NCBI GenBank assembly: GCA_006176705.1
Contig: QRFJ01003083.1
Span: 1 to 64,000, forward strand
Origin: Cocos nucifera
Lineage: Eukaryota > Streptophyta > Magnoliopsida > Arecales > Arecaceae
Reading direction: 5' to 3'
Length of the DNA: 64,000 nt
Below, in pieces: positions 40,340 to 52,439 of the stretch; the stretch's first letter is position 1; every line of letters begins with the position of its first letter. A program made the position numbers and the translations under genes. Below the pieces are notes generated by a model. The model ran no database searches, was not told the origin of the DNA, and saw nothing but the letters and a program-made list of their open reading frames with translations.

Positions 40340-43300
40340 TGTTGGAAAATGTGTCCTAAAGTCAATCATCTAAGTAGTAGATGATTACAATTAGTATATG
40401 AATTATCTAATAATAAAATTAATTTGATTGTTTCATTATAAAAATTCAATCTACCTTAAATGAACTCCTAAATTATGATGAAGTCCTTAGAATCATAATC
40501 AATTGATAAAGAAGGATTTATCGGATTATTTTTAAATTATTCATGATCAAATGATAAGTTATTAACGAGGATGATAACTTATTGAGTATAGGTCATTGTA
40601 TGCCATATGCGTTGGATGTCCTCGTAACCAAGTGGTATGGAGACACTAGTATGGCATCCAAGTGAGATGTAGGAGTACATCTACACTGAACATAATCAAT
40701 GTAGTACTCTATTGTCAAGAATAGCTAGCTAAGCCCAATGGGTATAAGTGTCCCTCCGACCTAAGATCGCCATGGTGACTTGCAAGCAACTCACTAGACT
40801 TTGGTGCTGGACTACTTATATTTCTAATATAGATGATGGAAGATTTTTGGGTACAGTCAAGTACTTATAGAGTCGGTGTATGAGTCAAGATAGGATTGAC
40901 CACTCTTGATTAACCTCAGAAAGAGAATGTCTCGCTGTATTTCAATTTAGCAAAACCTAAGCCTGGATAATCCTCGTGAGGTGTCATAGGATTTGCAAAA
41001 TTTTGAGACACAATAGAGATGACTTATATGAGTATTTGACAGCATACTCAAAGTCGTCTTGAGCATTATTGGTCATAAGAATAAATTATATGGTAACCAT
41101 AGGCCAGGGTTCTAAGAATGTTGCTTTGCATACATTCGACCTATCCGGACATCGGGAACCATTGCTAGATGGTAACATCGATTGGTACAGAAATTAGTTC
41201 CTATACTACTGGGTTAGGAACCTATGGGGTCATATATATTAAAGCTTGTAACTTGATCAGATGGTTAGTCAATGATTGAGAATCGTTCTAAGATCAATCC
41301 ATCAATACGATTGGTGTTTGACCTAATGCAAGTATTGCAGGACGATCGATTAGCAATTAGATTGCTAATTACCTCAATTTGATTGAGCAATCAGGCTGAG
41401 ATCAAGTCTAATTAAATTATATTCAATTAGAATTAGTTTAGATTTAATTAGATTAAGTCTAATTGGATTATTGGATAAGCTAATTGCAAGGTAAGAATAA
41501 TTCCTTGTTTGACTAGGACTTGGGTGTACCTAATTTAAATCAGATTTAAATCTTGATTTAATCTGATTTAATTAGACTCCTAGTTAAACTAGGATCATCC
41601 TTAATTGGGTTGTATTTAATGTAGTTTAAATAGAATTTAAATTTGGTTTAAACCTACTTTGCCTTAGTCAAACAAGAGGAGTCCCAGTTGGACTGGGACT
41701 CTCTCTCTTTCTCTTGCACCTATTAAAGCCCATTCCAAATATTTAATTCTAGATTTTTTTTACATATTTTCATGCCTAAAAAGGCCTTTCATGCCCATAT
41801 ATCAGATTATTTGGGAGTTTGTTTTGACTTGGTCAAAACAAGAAAGAGTTGGGATTTCTTTCCTTCTTGCAAGAGTCACCTTTTTGACCAAACTCCTTTC
41901 TCCCTTGTGCGCTACCTCTACCCACGCCCTCCTTTTGGTTTCTGTACTTTCTCCCTTTCTTTTGGGCATTGGTTTTCTATTTCACATGCCAATCAAGGGA
42001 GGGGCATCCAAATGCCCGATAGAAGTCCTCCTTTGAGTAGGTTTTGATCTAGTCTTGCAATAAAAGGTGGATGCCTCTTATGAGATGGTTTGAGGATACG
42101 AAAAATCCTAAAAAAATCATAAAAAATTAGAGGAGAAGAAGTAGAAGGCATGGAGAATTTGTGGTGCCATGATTCTTGGAGAAGAGCCCTCAATTAAGAC
42201 ATCAGGTGTTGATGTCTTGAAGAGACAAGGTAAGAGAAGATTGTCTTCTCTTATATTTTTCTTTTATGTTTCTCTCTTCCTATTTTATTTATGATTTTTA
42301 TATGATAAAAATCTGAGAGAGAGAGAGAGAGGAAGGGTTTGAGGAAAGATGGTGCCAAGATTCTTAGAGAAAAGGTCTTCATCTGGACATCAATCGTTGA
42401 TGTCATGAAGGCACAAAGGTAAGAGAAGATTATCTTCTCTTTGTTTTCTTTTAAGTATCTTCTTCTTCATTATTTTATGTGATTTTTATATGATAAAGAT
42501 TTGAGAGAGAGAGAGAGGAAGAGGGCATGGAATCTATGCTCCAAGGTGTTGGGGCATGGTGATCCTTTTTGGACATGATCTGATCATGTCTTGATGTGAG
42601 AAGAAGAAGAGAAGAAGGTTGTCTCTTAGGGTTTCCTTGGGAGCCCTTCTTCTCAATTTTATTTATGAGATTTTTATGAGAAAAATCTAAAAGTGTGATA
42701 TCTAGAAAATTAGAAATAAATCTAGAGGAGAAGGTCTCCTTTGAACCTAGCATAATATATATTTTCAGGACATCAACCATTGACATCTTGAAGGAGAAGA
42801 TTTGTCTTCTCCTAGGGTTTATCCTATATATTTTTTTATTTCTATTTTATAGGAGATCCAAGGGTTGAATTCTTTCCTCATTCCTCCTCATGTTCTTCAT
42901 CTTTTGGATTATCCAAGAGATCCGAAGAACATGTATTTGATTAACTATCAGGAGAAATCCACAAGAAGCTAGCACTTAGAATGGATCTTCATTCGACGAA
43001 CCTCTGATCCGTGTTGCAGGTTCATGTGGATCACCTATAGAGATCGGATGGATGTGTAGCTCCAAAGGAGATAATGGATTCAACAATGGAGTTCTCGACC
43101 CATGCTAAAGTAAGAGATCTAATCTCTTGGTGATCTAGATGTGATCTAGGATTGGATCTAGAATTATTCTAGATCTAGGTATTGATATGATCAATACCAC
43201 TTATGATTAATTTAATTTTAGATTTATATTTATAACATAATATGTTATATATCCTTGATGTAGGATTTTGTAATTTGATTATATGCATGTTGTAGATTAA

Positions 43301-43383
43301 ATAGTTTAATCTATATCTTCCGCTGCTCTATATTTTGAAAAAGTTTTGAATTCTATGTATGAAACCCTACATGTTTCCTATCA
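40340..43383 (+). repeat. C3 5' LTR
   Basis: 3044 bp, TGTTGGAAAATGTG to TTTCCTATCA. Unusually long for copia. It contains three related double-hairpin modules (42196-42251, 42386-42440, about 42760-42812), (GA)n runs at 42314-42331 and 42504-42518, and no coding region. A promoter could not be placed with confidence (TATTAAAGC near 41727 is a candidate). Confidence 0.9.
42196..42812 (+). repeat. Triplicated double-hairpin module in C3 5' LTR
   Basis: Module 1: AAGACATCA (42196-42204) pairs with TGATGTCTT (42210-42218), then AGAGAAGA (42233-42240) with TCTTCTCT (42244-42251). Module 2: GACATCAA (42386-42393) with TTGATGTC (42397-42404), then AGAGAAGA (42422-42429) with TCTTCTCT (42433-42440). 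Module 3: the second stem is GGAGAAGA (42793-42800) with TCTTCTCC (42805-42812), and the first is weaker. The 3' LTR repeats this at about 49737-50361. Confidence 0.75.
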
Positions 43384-43384
43384 A

Positions 43385-43396
43385 TGGTATCAGAGC
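43385..43396 (+). promoter_or_regulatory. C3 primer-binding site
   Basis: TGGTATCAGAGC, one base after the LTR end. Initiator-Met tRNA type, as in C2. Confidence 0.88.
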
Positions 43397-45830
43397 ATCT
43401 AGATTCTATTATAACATGTTTATATATTCTTTAGATTAAATCTAAAAATTAAAGTTAATTAAAGATCGCACATACTATCATAAGGTTATCCTATTGTAAG
43501 GTTAAACCCTTACAATGAAAAGGTTGTCCTAGTATATGCTAATCTAAATCAAAATCATGAATTATTTAGATTAGATCTAAGAAATTTATAGTTTATTTTT
43601 TTGATTTAAATCTAAAATTTAATAAATATTAGATCTATTTTAGATTATTTATATTAGATCTAAATAATATCAGAATTGCACATACTGCCATAAGGTTGTC
43701 CTGCTGTAAGGTTTACCCCTTATAGTGGAAATGTTGTCCTAATATGTCCTGATTCAAGAAACTTAAATCATAAATATGTTAGATGAGATCTAAAATGATT
43801 TATAATTTATTTTTAGATTTTAAATTTAATTTTAAATAATTTATGATCTGATCCACATGATGTGTTTTATGTTTAGATCTAATCCTGTTATTGCATATGT
43901 TGATATTTAATTTTTTTTTTGAATCTAGAATGTATATGTATGATATATTTATTTTATAGAAATTAAATTATGAACATACTTTCTGCAAAATACTAGATTT
44001 GAAACCCTAGGCCATTATCTAAATAATGAAATAAATCAGATCTAAAACTATATATTGAATATGATTCAATACAGTTCGAAAATATTTCAAACAATGAAAT
44101 CAAAAACTAGTTCTGAGATTCCATAAATCTAAACCCATAAGACTTGAACTTAACTAAAAATTAAGTGATTATTTAGGATCTAGGTTTGTGATTTGAAGAT
44201 CCTAAGATAATTTCATAAAACATGGGTTAAAGAAAAATGGGTTAGCTTTGATCAGGTCCTTAATTGGGTTAGACTTAGGGTTAGATTAAATATAGATATA
44301 GTTAAGAAATTGATCAAACCTAATTAATAGTTAATTAGGATTAGGTCATTTCTACAGATCACTTCAATAGTTATAGTTGATCAAAGTCTATACATCTAAC
44401 AAATGGATATTAATCGTGGCTCAATGGTCGAGCCCGAGTCTTTAAGCAGACCAAATCAAAACTGACAAACCAATTGGTGTCTAAGGTAAGTCTAGCATCC
44501 CAGATCGATGGTTTTTAATTGGTAGCTTGCTTACCTGTCCATTTCTGATGGTGTCTAAGGCAAGCCTTGGTAGATCCTTCCATCGATCTCACTTATCTGA
44601 TCAATGTGGTTAATTAAGTTTTTGATTAGGTTGCTCATTGATTCGTGCTAACCCATGTCACATAGAAAATTAGTGAGACTGATTTTATTTAATGAGACTG
44701 ATTTAGATGCCCATGGACCATAACTGATTCTAGTCCTCATCAGTGACTTGCGAAGTCAGTGGGAGGACTTGACTTGGTGAAGTCAGTGGGATTAAATTGG
44801 TCCATGTGCTTTCTATCCTTAAATCACTAATAATTTAAATCCTCTAAAATTATTAGGTCCTTAAAATAATAAAGTTATGGAAATGACGAAGTCATAGCCT
44901 CCCATTAAGGTATTTGATAATGGATCCATTAACTCAATAATCATTGGAGGCCCAAAGGCCTGGTGCTTGTTGACTAATGGAATTATCATCCATCATATGA
45001 TGACTTGGATGTGTCTCTAATGGTGGTTGGGTTGGCCAACCAAAGTTGGGCCTGATCATTCTTTGGTTGGATGCACCAAGTATGGTCATGTTAATGGTTG
45101 GACCTAACTGGACCCTTTTCTGAGAAGTCCAAAGCCAACTGATCAGGGCCTAGGGAAAAATTAAAATTACTAGAAATTGTTTGGAGAAATAATTGGTTAT
45201 GAACTTATCCTTAGATGTACATGGGTAGGCCAACCATAGTTGGGCTCGTGTGCAGTCTATGTGGATTCTAGTACCTACTAGGAAATTAAAGTAATTCTTC
45301 GAATTGGAGGTAGAGGCTATCAGTTCGAAAAAAATAGTGGAAGAATCTTCAGACTAAAGTTCAAGTCTTTAGGCTTAAAATAATTCATATACAATAGGTC
45401 ATTATTCTCTATTAAGGCTAAATCCTAATTGCTCATATCACTGTTAGATAGTGAAGACTTATGGACCCAACTTTGATAATCAGTATCAAAAGTTGAATAT
45501 TGGTTCAGCAGTATGAATAGATTCATATTGTGGTTTCTGAGCCCAATTAAAATAATTAGTCCAAGATTAATCCAAATCAGGTATAGTACTTCTAATGTCT
45601 AAAATAGGATCATAGGAAGAAGATTTTTCTTGCTTCCCTCGACCATAACAGGCTGAACAACAGAAAGGAGCAAAAGTTGCTCATTAAAGATGTTATATGA
45701 TAACACCTTAAAACTTCTCTATATGTAATTCTACTACCTGGGTATTAGATACTAGTGGTCTTATGCAATTCGTTGCAAGGACTTAAGGTAAGTGGAATGT
45801 ACACACCCTAGTTAGATTATATCATGGATG
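43397..45830 (+). other. C3 leader and unreadable gag region
   Basis: AT-rich, no ORF above about 60 codons. Two short hairpins occur near 43490-43515 (ATTGTAAGG with CCCTTACAAT) and 43698-43725 (CTGTAAGG with CCCTTATAG). The block near 44470 (CCAATTGGTGTCTAAGGTAAG) matches the C2 leader. Gag must once have lain around 45000-45800, but I cannot read it. Confidence 0.5.
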
Positions 45831-46850
45831 TCTATGTTTGGCATTACAGGCTTAGTCATATTGACAAGAACAAGATAAACGGATTAGCTTGAGAGCAAAA
45901 CATTAATATCAATGATTGTGAATCATTGATAGCCTATCAATCTTATCTTCTTAGGAAGATGACAAAGTCATCTTTTACTAAAAAAGGTGAAGGAGCCGAT
46001 AACATTCTAAGTCTCATACATAATGATGTATATGGACCTTAAACTTAAGTGCCAAAGGAAGATATTAATATTTCATTACAGATGACCTATCAGGCATGGG
46101 TACGTCTAGAATGAATCATTTGAAATGTTCAAACAATTCAATAATGAAAAAGAAAAATAAATTGGATAAAGTATTAAAACTCTTCAATCAGATCAAAGAG
46201 GCAAATACTTATCCAGTGAGTTTGTGACATATCTAGGAGAGAATAGGATTCTCTCTCAGTGGATTTATTTTCGGAACACAGTGTATCTAAAAGAAGAAAT
46301 TGAACTTTGATAGACATTGTTCAATCCACAATAGGGTATACCTGTCTGCCTGTTGTAGGGTTGTGCTCTTGTGACTATATTTTTTATTCTAAAAATTTAT
46401 ACTGAGTTAATCTGTTGCATTAACTCCATATGGGATATGGATCGGGCCTAGACCTTGACTCTCTCACTTTCAGGTTTGGAGTTGATCAGCCTATGTCATA
46501 TATTTGCACATAGATAAACTTGGATCCTGGTCCAATAAGTGTTAAAGGGTTATTAATTTTGCTATGCTAAAGAACATAAGATGTTCATCAGTAGTAGTGC
46601 ATTTCTTTTAGAAAGGAGTTCCTTAGAGAATGAAATGATGCCTATCAAGTTGAACTTATAAAAGTTTGACTGGTAAAAAAGAACTAACATTATCTGATAA
46701 ACCTACAAAATTGAATTTGATCAAATCAAATTCGGTGCCCATTAAAATATCCCTTTAAGGAGATTCGGTAGAGCACCGTGTTAGTCGGATAGATATTTTA
46801 GTGTCTAGATCCAAGATGATGATCATATGGAGATCGATAAGAATAATAAG
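45831..46850 (+). pseudogene. C3 GAG-pre-integrase and integrase remnants
   Basis: WHYRLSHIDKNKINGLA near 45838-45888 matches the copia pre-integrase zinc-binding domain. LSLIHNDVYGP near 46008-46040 matches the first catalytic Asp block of integrase (usually H-T/S-D-V-x-GP; here HNDVYGP). Everything between is broken by stops. Confidence 0.65.
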
Positions 46851-47430
46851 GATCTGATCACCTATAAGGATATAGTGCAGCAGCCTGATTTTGAGAAGTG
46901 GCTTAGAGCCATATGATCCAAATTGAAGTCTATGAAAATCAATAGTGTATAGACACTAGTTGATCACCTGAAGGGATAAAATTCATTGGGTGTGAATGAA
47001 TTTTTAATAGAATTAGAGTAGCATAGATGGGAAGGTAAGGACCTATAAAGCCCGTCTGAGTATCATCTCAAAGTTTGAACATACGTTCTGAACGTATATC
47101 TTAGTTATGAACAAAGACAAACCCTGCACTTATTATTGGGCAAAATATTTTTTAGTGTTATTACTTGTGATGTTTGAGGATAAAATTCTTTTAATCCGGA
47201 ATAGCATTCCAACATTGTAAGGAATAAAGGTTTAGCTATCATCTTATTTATCCATGTATGAGACTAGACATGGTATACTCACTAGAGGAAGTGAGCAGAT
47301 ACCAGTCTGATCCAAGTAAGAGCCACTTAAGGATTGTATAGATAATCCCTAAGTATTTGAGAAATACTAAGGTCCAGTGACTCAAATATGGAAGTATTAA
47401 CTTAAAATATATGGATGTTTTGATTTCAGT
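46851..47430 (+). pseudogene. C3 reverse transcriptase remnant
   Basis: QQPDFEKWLRAI (about 46871-46907), KLKSMKINSV and SLGVNEFLIELE fragments correspond to the start of copia RT. The active-site box was not found. Confidence 0.5.
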
Positions 47431-47850
47431 CAAAACAAGATGACAACAAGAGAATGTCAACTCATACCCTAATTATAGGAGCAATCTACTGGAAAGGTTC
47501 CAAGCAGGATACTTTAGCCTATTCAATTAGTGATGTAGAGTATATCATGGCATATGATGCTGCCATGTAAGCTGTGTAGTTACTGAGGTTCATTAGTAGG
47601 CTGAGAGTGGCACCCACCATCCATGGTCTAGTCCTATCATAGCACTGGAGCCATAACTTAGGCTAAAGAACTAAAGGATCAGCATATTCTACATCATTTT
47701 CATATTAGATATTTGATCTAGGTGACGTCGATCTTTAGAAGATCATTATAAAAGGAGAACTTGACCGACCCATTTGCTAAGGCCTTAAAACTAAGGAGTT
47801 CTACGAACTCAAGTGGAAGATAGGATATTTGATATCATTCTGATTGGCTT
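47431..47850 (+). pseudogene. C3 RNase H remnant
   Basis: SKQDTLAYSISDVEYIMAYD (about 47498-47555) matches the copia KQ-x-TIA-S-S-T-EAEY-A box. FISRLRVAPTIHG follows, and the last readable stretch is ELKWKIGYLI (47810-47835). Several stops. Confidence 0.65.
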
Positions 47851-47866
47851 TAGTCCAAGTGAGAGT

Positions 47867-50800
47867 TGTTGAAAAATGTATCCTAAAGTCAATCATCTAA
47901 ATAGTAGATGATTAAAATTAGTATATAAATTATCTAATAATAATAGTAATTTGGCTATTTCATCATAAAAGTTCTATCTTTCTTAAATGAACTCCTAAAT
48001 TATGATGAAGTTCTTAGAACTATAATCAATCAAGAAAGGAGGATTTATCGGATGGTTCTTAAATTGTTCATGATCAAATGATAAGTTATTAATAAGGATG
48101 ATAACTTATCGAGTGTAGGTCGCTGTATGCCATATGCATTGGTTACCCTCATAACCAAGTGGTGTGGAGACACTGGTATGGCATCCAAGTGAGATGTAGG
48201 AGTACATTTGCACTGAACGTGACCAATATTGTATTCTACTGTCAATAATAGCTAGCTAAGGCCAATGGATATAAGTATCCCTCCGACCTGAGATCGCCAT
48301 GGTGACTTGCAAGCAACTCACTATACTTTGGTGTTGGACTGCCTGTATTTCTAATATAGATGATGGAAGATTTTTTAGTACAGTCAAGTACTTGTAGAGT
48401 TGGTGTGTAAGTTAAGATAGGATTGACCACTCCCGATTAACTTCAGGAAGAGAATGTCTCACTGTGTTTTAATTTAGCAAAACCTAGGCCTGGGTAATCC
48501 TTGTGAGGTGTCACGGGATTTGAAAAATTTTGAGACATAATAGAGATGACTTGTATGAGTGTTTGATAGCATACTTGAAGTCATCTTGAGCATTATTGGT
48601 CATAGGGATGAATTATATGATAACCATGGGCCAAGGTTCTAAGAATGTTGCATTGCATATATTCGACCGATCCGGACGTCGGGAATCATTGTTAAATGGT
48701 AACTTTGATTGGTATAAAAATTAGTTTTTATACAATCAGCTTAGACTCAAACCTATAGGGTCACATATATTAGAGCTTGTAACCTGATCAGATGGTTAAT
48801 CAATGATTGAAAATCGTTCTAAGGTCAATCCATCAATACGATTGGTGTTCGACCTAATGCAAGTATTGCAGGAGGATCAATTAGCAATTGGATTGCTAAT
48901 TGGCTTAATTTGATTGAACAATAAGGCAGAGATCAAGTCTAATTGAATTAGATTTAATTAGAGTTGATTTGAATTTAATTAGATTAAATCTAATTAGTTT
49001 ATTGGATAAGCCAATTGCAAGGTAAGAACAATTTCTTGTTGTACTAGGACTTGAGTGCACCTGATTTAAATCAGATTTGAATCTTGATTTAATCTATTTT
49101 AATTTGGCTCTTAGTTAGACTAGGATCACCCTTAATTAGGTTGCATTTAATCTAGTTTAAATAGGATTTAAATTTGGTTTAAACCTATTATGACCTAGTC
49201 AAACAAGAGGAGTTCGAGTTGGGCTGGAACTCTCTCTCTTTCTCTTGGGCCTATTAAAGCCCATGCCAAATATTTAATTGCAGAATTTTCATTGTATTCC
49301 CATGCCGAAGAAGGCCTTCCATGCCAATATATCAGATTATTTGAGAGTTTGTTTTGACTTGGTCAAAACAAGAAAGAGTTGGGATTTTTTCCTTCTTGCA
49401 AGAGTCCCCTTTTTGACCAAACTACTTTCTCCCTTGTGCGCCACCTCTACCCACACCCTCCATTTGGTTTCCACCCTTTCTCCCTTTCTTTGGGTCATTG
49501 ATTTTCTATTTCACATGCCAAAAATCAAGGGAGGGGCGTCCAAGAGTTGGACGCCCCATAGAAGTCCTCCTTTGATGAGGTTTTGACCTAGTCTTGCAAT
49601 AAAAGGTGGATGCCTCTTATGAGATGGTTTGAGGATGTGAAAAATCCTAGAAAAATTATGAAAAATTAGAGGAGAATAAGAAGAAGATGTGGAGGATTTT
49701 TGGTGCCAAGATTCTTGGAGGAGAGCTCTCAATTAAGACATCAAATGTTGATGTCTTGAAGAGACAAGGTACGAGAAGATTGTCTTCTCTTATATTTTTC
49801 TTTTATGTTTCTCTCTTCCTATTTTATTTATGATTTTTATATGATAAAAATTTGAGAGAGAGAGAGAGAGAGAGAGAGGAAGTCTTGAGGAAAGATGGTG
49901 CCAAGATTCTTAGAGAAAAGATCTTCATCTGGACATCAATCGTTGATGTCATGAAGGCACAAAGGTAAGAGAAGATTATCTTCTCTTGGTTTTCTTTTGA
50001 GTATCTTCTTCTTCATTATTTTATATATTTTTTATATGATAAAAATTTGATATAGAGAGAGAGGAAGAGGGCATGGAATCTATGCTCCAAGGTGTTGGGG
50101 CATGGTGATCCTATTTGGATATGATCTGATCATGTCTTGATGTGAGAAGAAGAAGAGAAGAAGGTCTTCTCTTAGGGTTGATTTCCTTGAGAGCCCTTCT
50201 TCTCGATTTTATTTATGAGATTTTTATGAAAAAATCTGAGGATGTCATATCTTAAAAATTAGAATAAAATCTATAGGAGAAGGTATCCTCTGAACCGAGC
50301 ATAATAGATGTTTTCAGGACATCAACCATTGACATCCTGAAGGAGAAGATTTGTCTTCTCCTAGGGTTTATTCCATATATCTTTTTATTTCTATTTTATG
50401 AGGGATCTAAGGTTGGATTCCTCCCTCATTCCTCCTCATGTTCTTCATCTCTTGGATTATCCAAGAGATCTGAAGAATATGTTTTTGATTAACCATCAGA
50501 AGGGACCCACGAGAAGCTAGCACTTCGAGTAGATCTTCGTTTAACGAACCTCTGATCTGTGTTGCAGGTTCGTGTGGATCACCTGTAGAGGTCAGATGCA
50601 TGTGCGGCTCCAAAGGCAATAACGGATTCAACCACAGTTTTTGACCCATGCAAAGGTAAAAGATCAAATCTCTTGGTGACCTAGATATGATCTAGGGTTA
50701 GATCTAGAATTATTCTAGATCTAGGTATTGATATGATCAATATCACATATGATTAATTTAATTTTAGATTTATATTTGCATCATAACATATTATAGATCC

Positions 50801-50929
50801 TTGATGTAGGTTTTTGTAATTTGATTACATCCATATTGTAGATTAAATAGTTTAATCTATGTCTTTCGCTGCTCTATATTTTGAAAAAGTTTTGAAATCT
50901 GTGCATGAAACCTTGCATGTTTTCTATCG
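47867..50929 (+). repeat. C3 3' LTR
   Basis: 3063 bp, TGTTGAAAAATG to TTTCTATCG (terminal A mutated to G). It aligns with 40340-43383 throughout with frequent substitutions. The GA microsatellite is longer here (49855-49878). AAGAA follows at 50930. Confidence 0.88.
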
Positions 50930-50934
50930 AAGAA

Positions 50935-51223
50935 ATCCTTCGATGATCTTTCATCATCGTATGAGATGGATAAGGCCAAACTTCAACAGCTAATGATCCA
51001 AATGACATATGAGAGTCAAGCCATTAAAGATACGGAGGCCGAGTTAGAGGTCTTAAGAAGGCAGCTGCGGGATTCCAAGAATAATTTCCAGCGGGCCAAC
51101 ATATTATTTATGGAGAGTCTTCTAAAAAGGGGAGAACTTGAAGAAGAAATCATTAGTTTAAGGCAATCTTTGGTAGTGGCAAGGATCGATTGCTCGAAGT
51201 CTGAGGATTTCGGGCCCTCTTAG
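50935..51223 (+). pseudogene. T3 antisense gene, 3' part
   Basis: It continues 40334 across C3. The coiled-coil C-terminus (KDTEAELEVLRRQLRDSKNN, then ELEEEIISLRQSLVVARID) aligns residue by residue with T1's 11300-11510. It stops at 51221-51223. With C3 and one AAGAA removed, the two parts rejoin. Confidence 0.75.
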
Positions 51224-51434
51224 GACTTTGTTTATTTTTCTTTCTCTCTTCTCTTCTCTTTTTTTTTATTTTTTTGTACAGGATCTTATGGACTTTTGTA
51301 ATAGACTCTAGCTTTTAATAGAATGAAGTTTTCCTCAATTATCTCTTTATCTTGCATGGATTTGTCATCTATTATTTTTGCTATTTTCTTTGCCTCATCT
51401 TTTATCGAAATAATCATTGGTAGGTGTTCTTCTC
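51224..51434. other. 3' flank of T3 antisense gene
   Basis: T-rich, no gene. It resembles 11521-11689 in T1. Confidence 0.4.
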
Positions 51435-52330
51435 CTATCAATGGTCTTCATCTATGTCAGGACGAGGTTCTCCTCCTGTTCTTGACATAGTTGGCTTTGT
51501 CCCTCTCTCTCTATCAGGACAAGATATTTCTCATGTTCCTGATAGGGTTGGTTTCTCTTTGTCTCATTGTTAGGACGAGGTCTTCCTCCCATCTTAAGTG
51601 ATCGGAGGTCTTCATTCATGTCAGGATGAGGTTCTCCTCCTATTCCTGACATGGTTAGTGGGGGCACCCGAAGGATCATCACATGGGCCTCTACCCTTCT
51701 CTTGTCTTAAACAATTGGAGGTCTACATTTTGCTCATGTTAGGATGAGGTTCTCCTCCTGTTTCTAACAAGGCAGTAGGGGCACAAAAGGGCCATTGGAA
51801 GGACCTCTTTCCTCCTCCTCTCTTACATGATCGGAGGTCTTCGTTTCGCTCATGTTAGGACAAGGTTCTCCTCTTGTTCCTAATAAGACAGTAGGGGCAT
51901 AAAAGGACCATTGAAAGGGCCTCTTCCCTCCTCCCATCTTACATGATTGGAGGTCTTTATTTTGCTCATGATAGGACGAGATTTCTCCTCCTATTCCTAA
52001 TAGGATAGTAGGGATGCAAACGTGCCATTGAAAGGGTCTCTCCCCTCCTCCTATCTTACACAATCGGAGGTCTTCATCTCACTTATGTTAGGATGAGATT
52101 CTCTTCATGTTCCTAATAGGATAGTAGGAGCGCAAAAGGGCTATTGAAAGGGTCTCTTCCCTCCTCCTATCTTACATGATCGGAGGTCTTCGTTTTGCTC
52201 ATGTTAGGATGAGGTTCTCCTCCTATTCCTATTAGAATAGTTGGAGCGCAAAAGGGCCGTTGAAAGGACATCTCCCCTCCTCTTATCTTACATGATCGGA
52301 GGTCTTCATTTTTGTTCAGGAATGAAGTTC
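51435..52330. repeat. T3 hairpin tandem array
   Basis: About 7 units of about 117 bp after two irregular ones. Perfect stems include CTATGTCA (51452-51459) with TGACATAG (51483-51490), CTATCAGGA (51511-51519) with TCCTGATAG (51537-51545) and CATGTCAGGA (51617-51626) with TCCTGACATG (51644-51653). A period of 117 bp keeps frame, so the minus strand (element sense) reads as a 39-residue repeat (GGGERPFQ, then LLGIGGEPHPNMS) over 52358-52167, 52063-51764 and 51682-51452. It lies just downstream of integrase. Confidence 0.8.
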
Positions 52331-52439
52331 GGTTAAGCCATTTTTCATCATTATACAATTTTGCACCAAAGGATAGAGATATTGAAATGAGAAAATTTTA
52401 TTGAGGTAAGATTATTGATAATACATTCGCAAGTTCTCC

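Larger units (their letters stand above)
40340..50929 (+). mobile_element. C3: Ty1/copia element with 3-kb LTRs
   Basis: A 10.6-kb plus-strand copia element in T3's antisense gene, duplication AAGAA, LTRs 40340-43383 and 47867-50929, primer site 43385-43396. The 4.5-kb internal region has only decayed traces of gag-pol. LTRs differ at many positions, so the insertion is older than C2. Confidence 0.9.
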
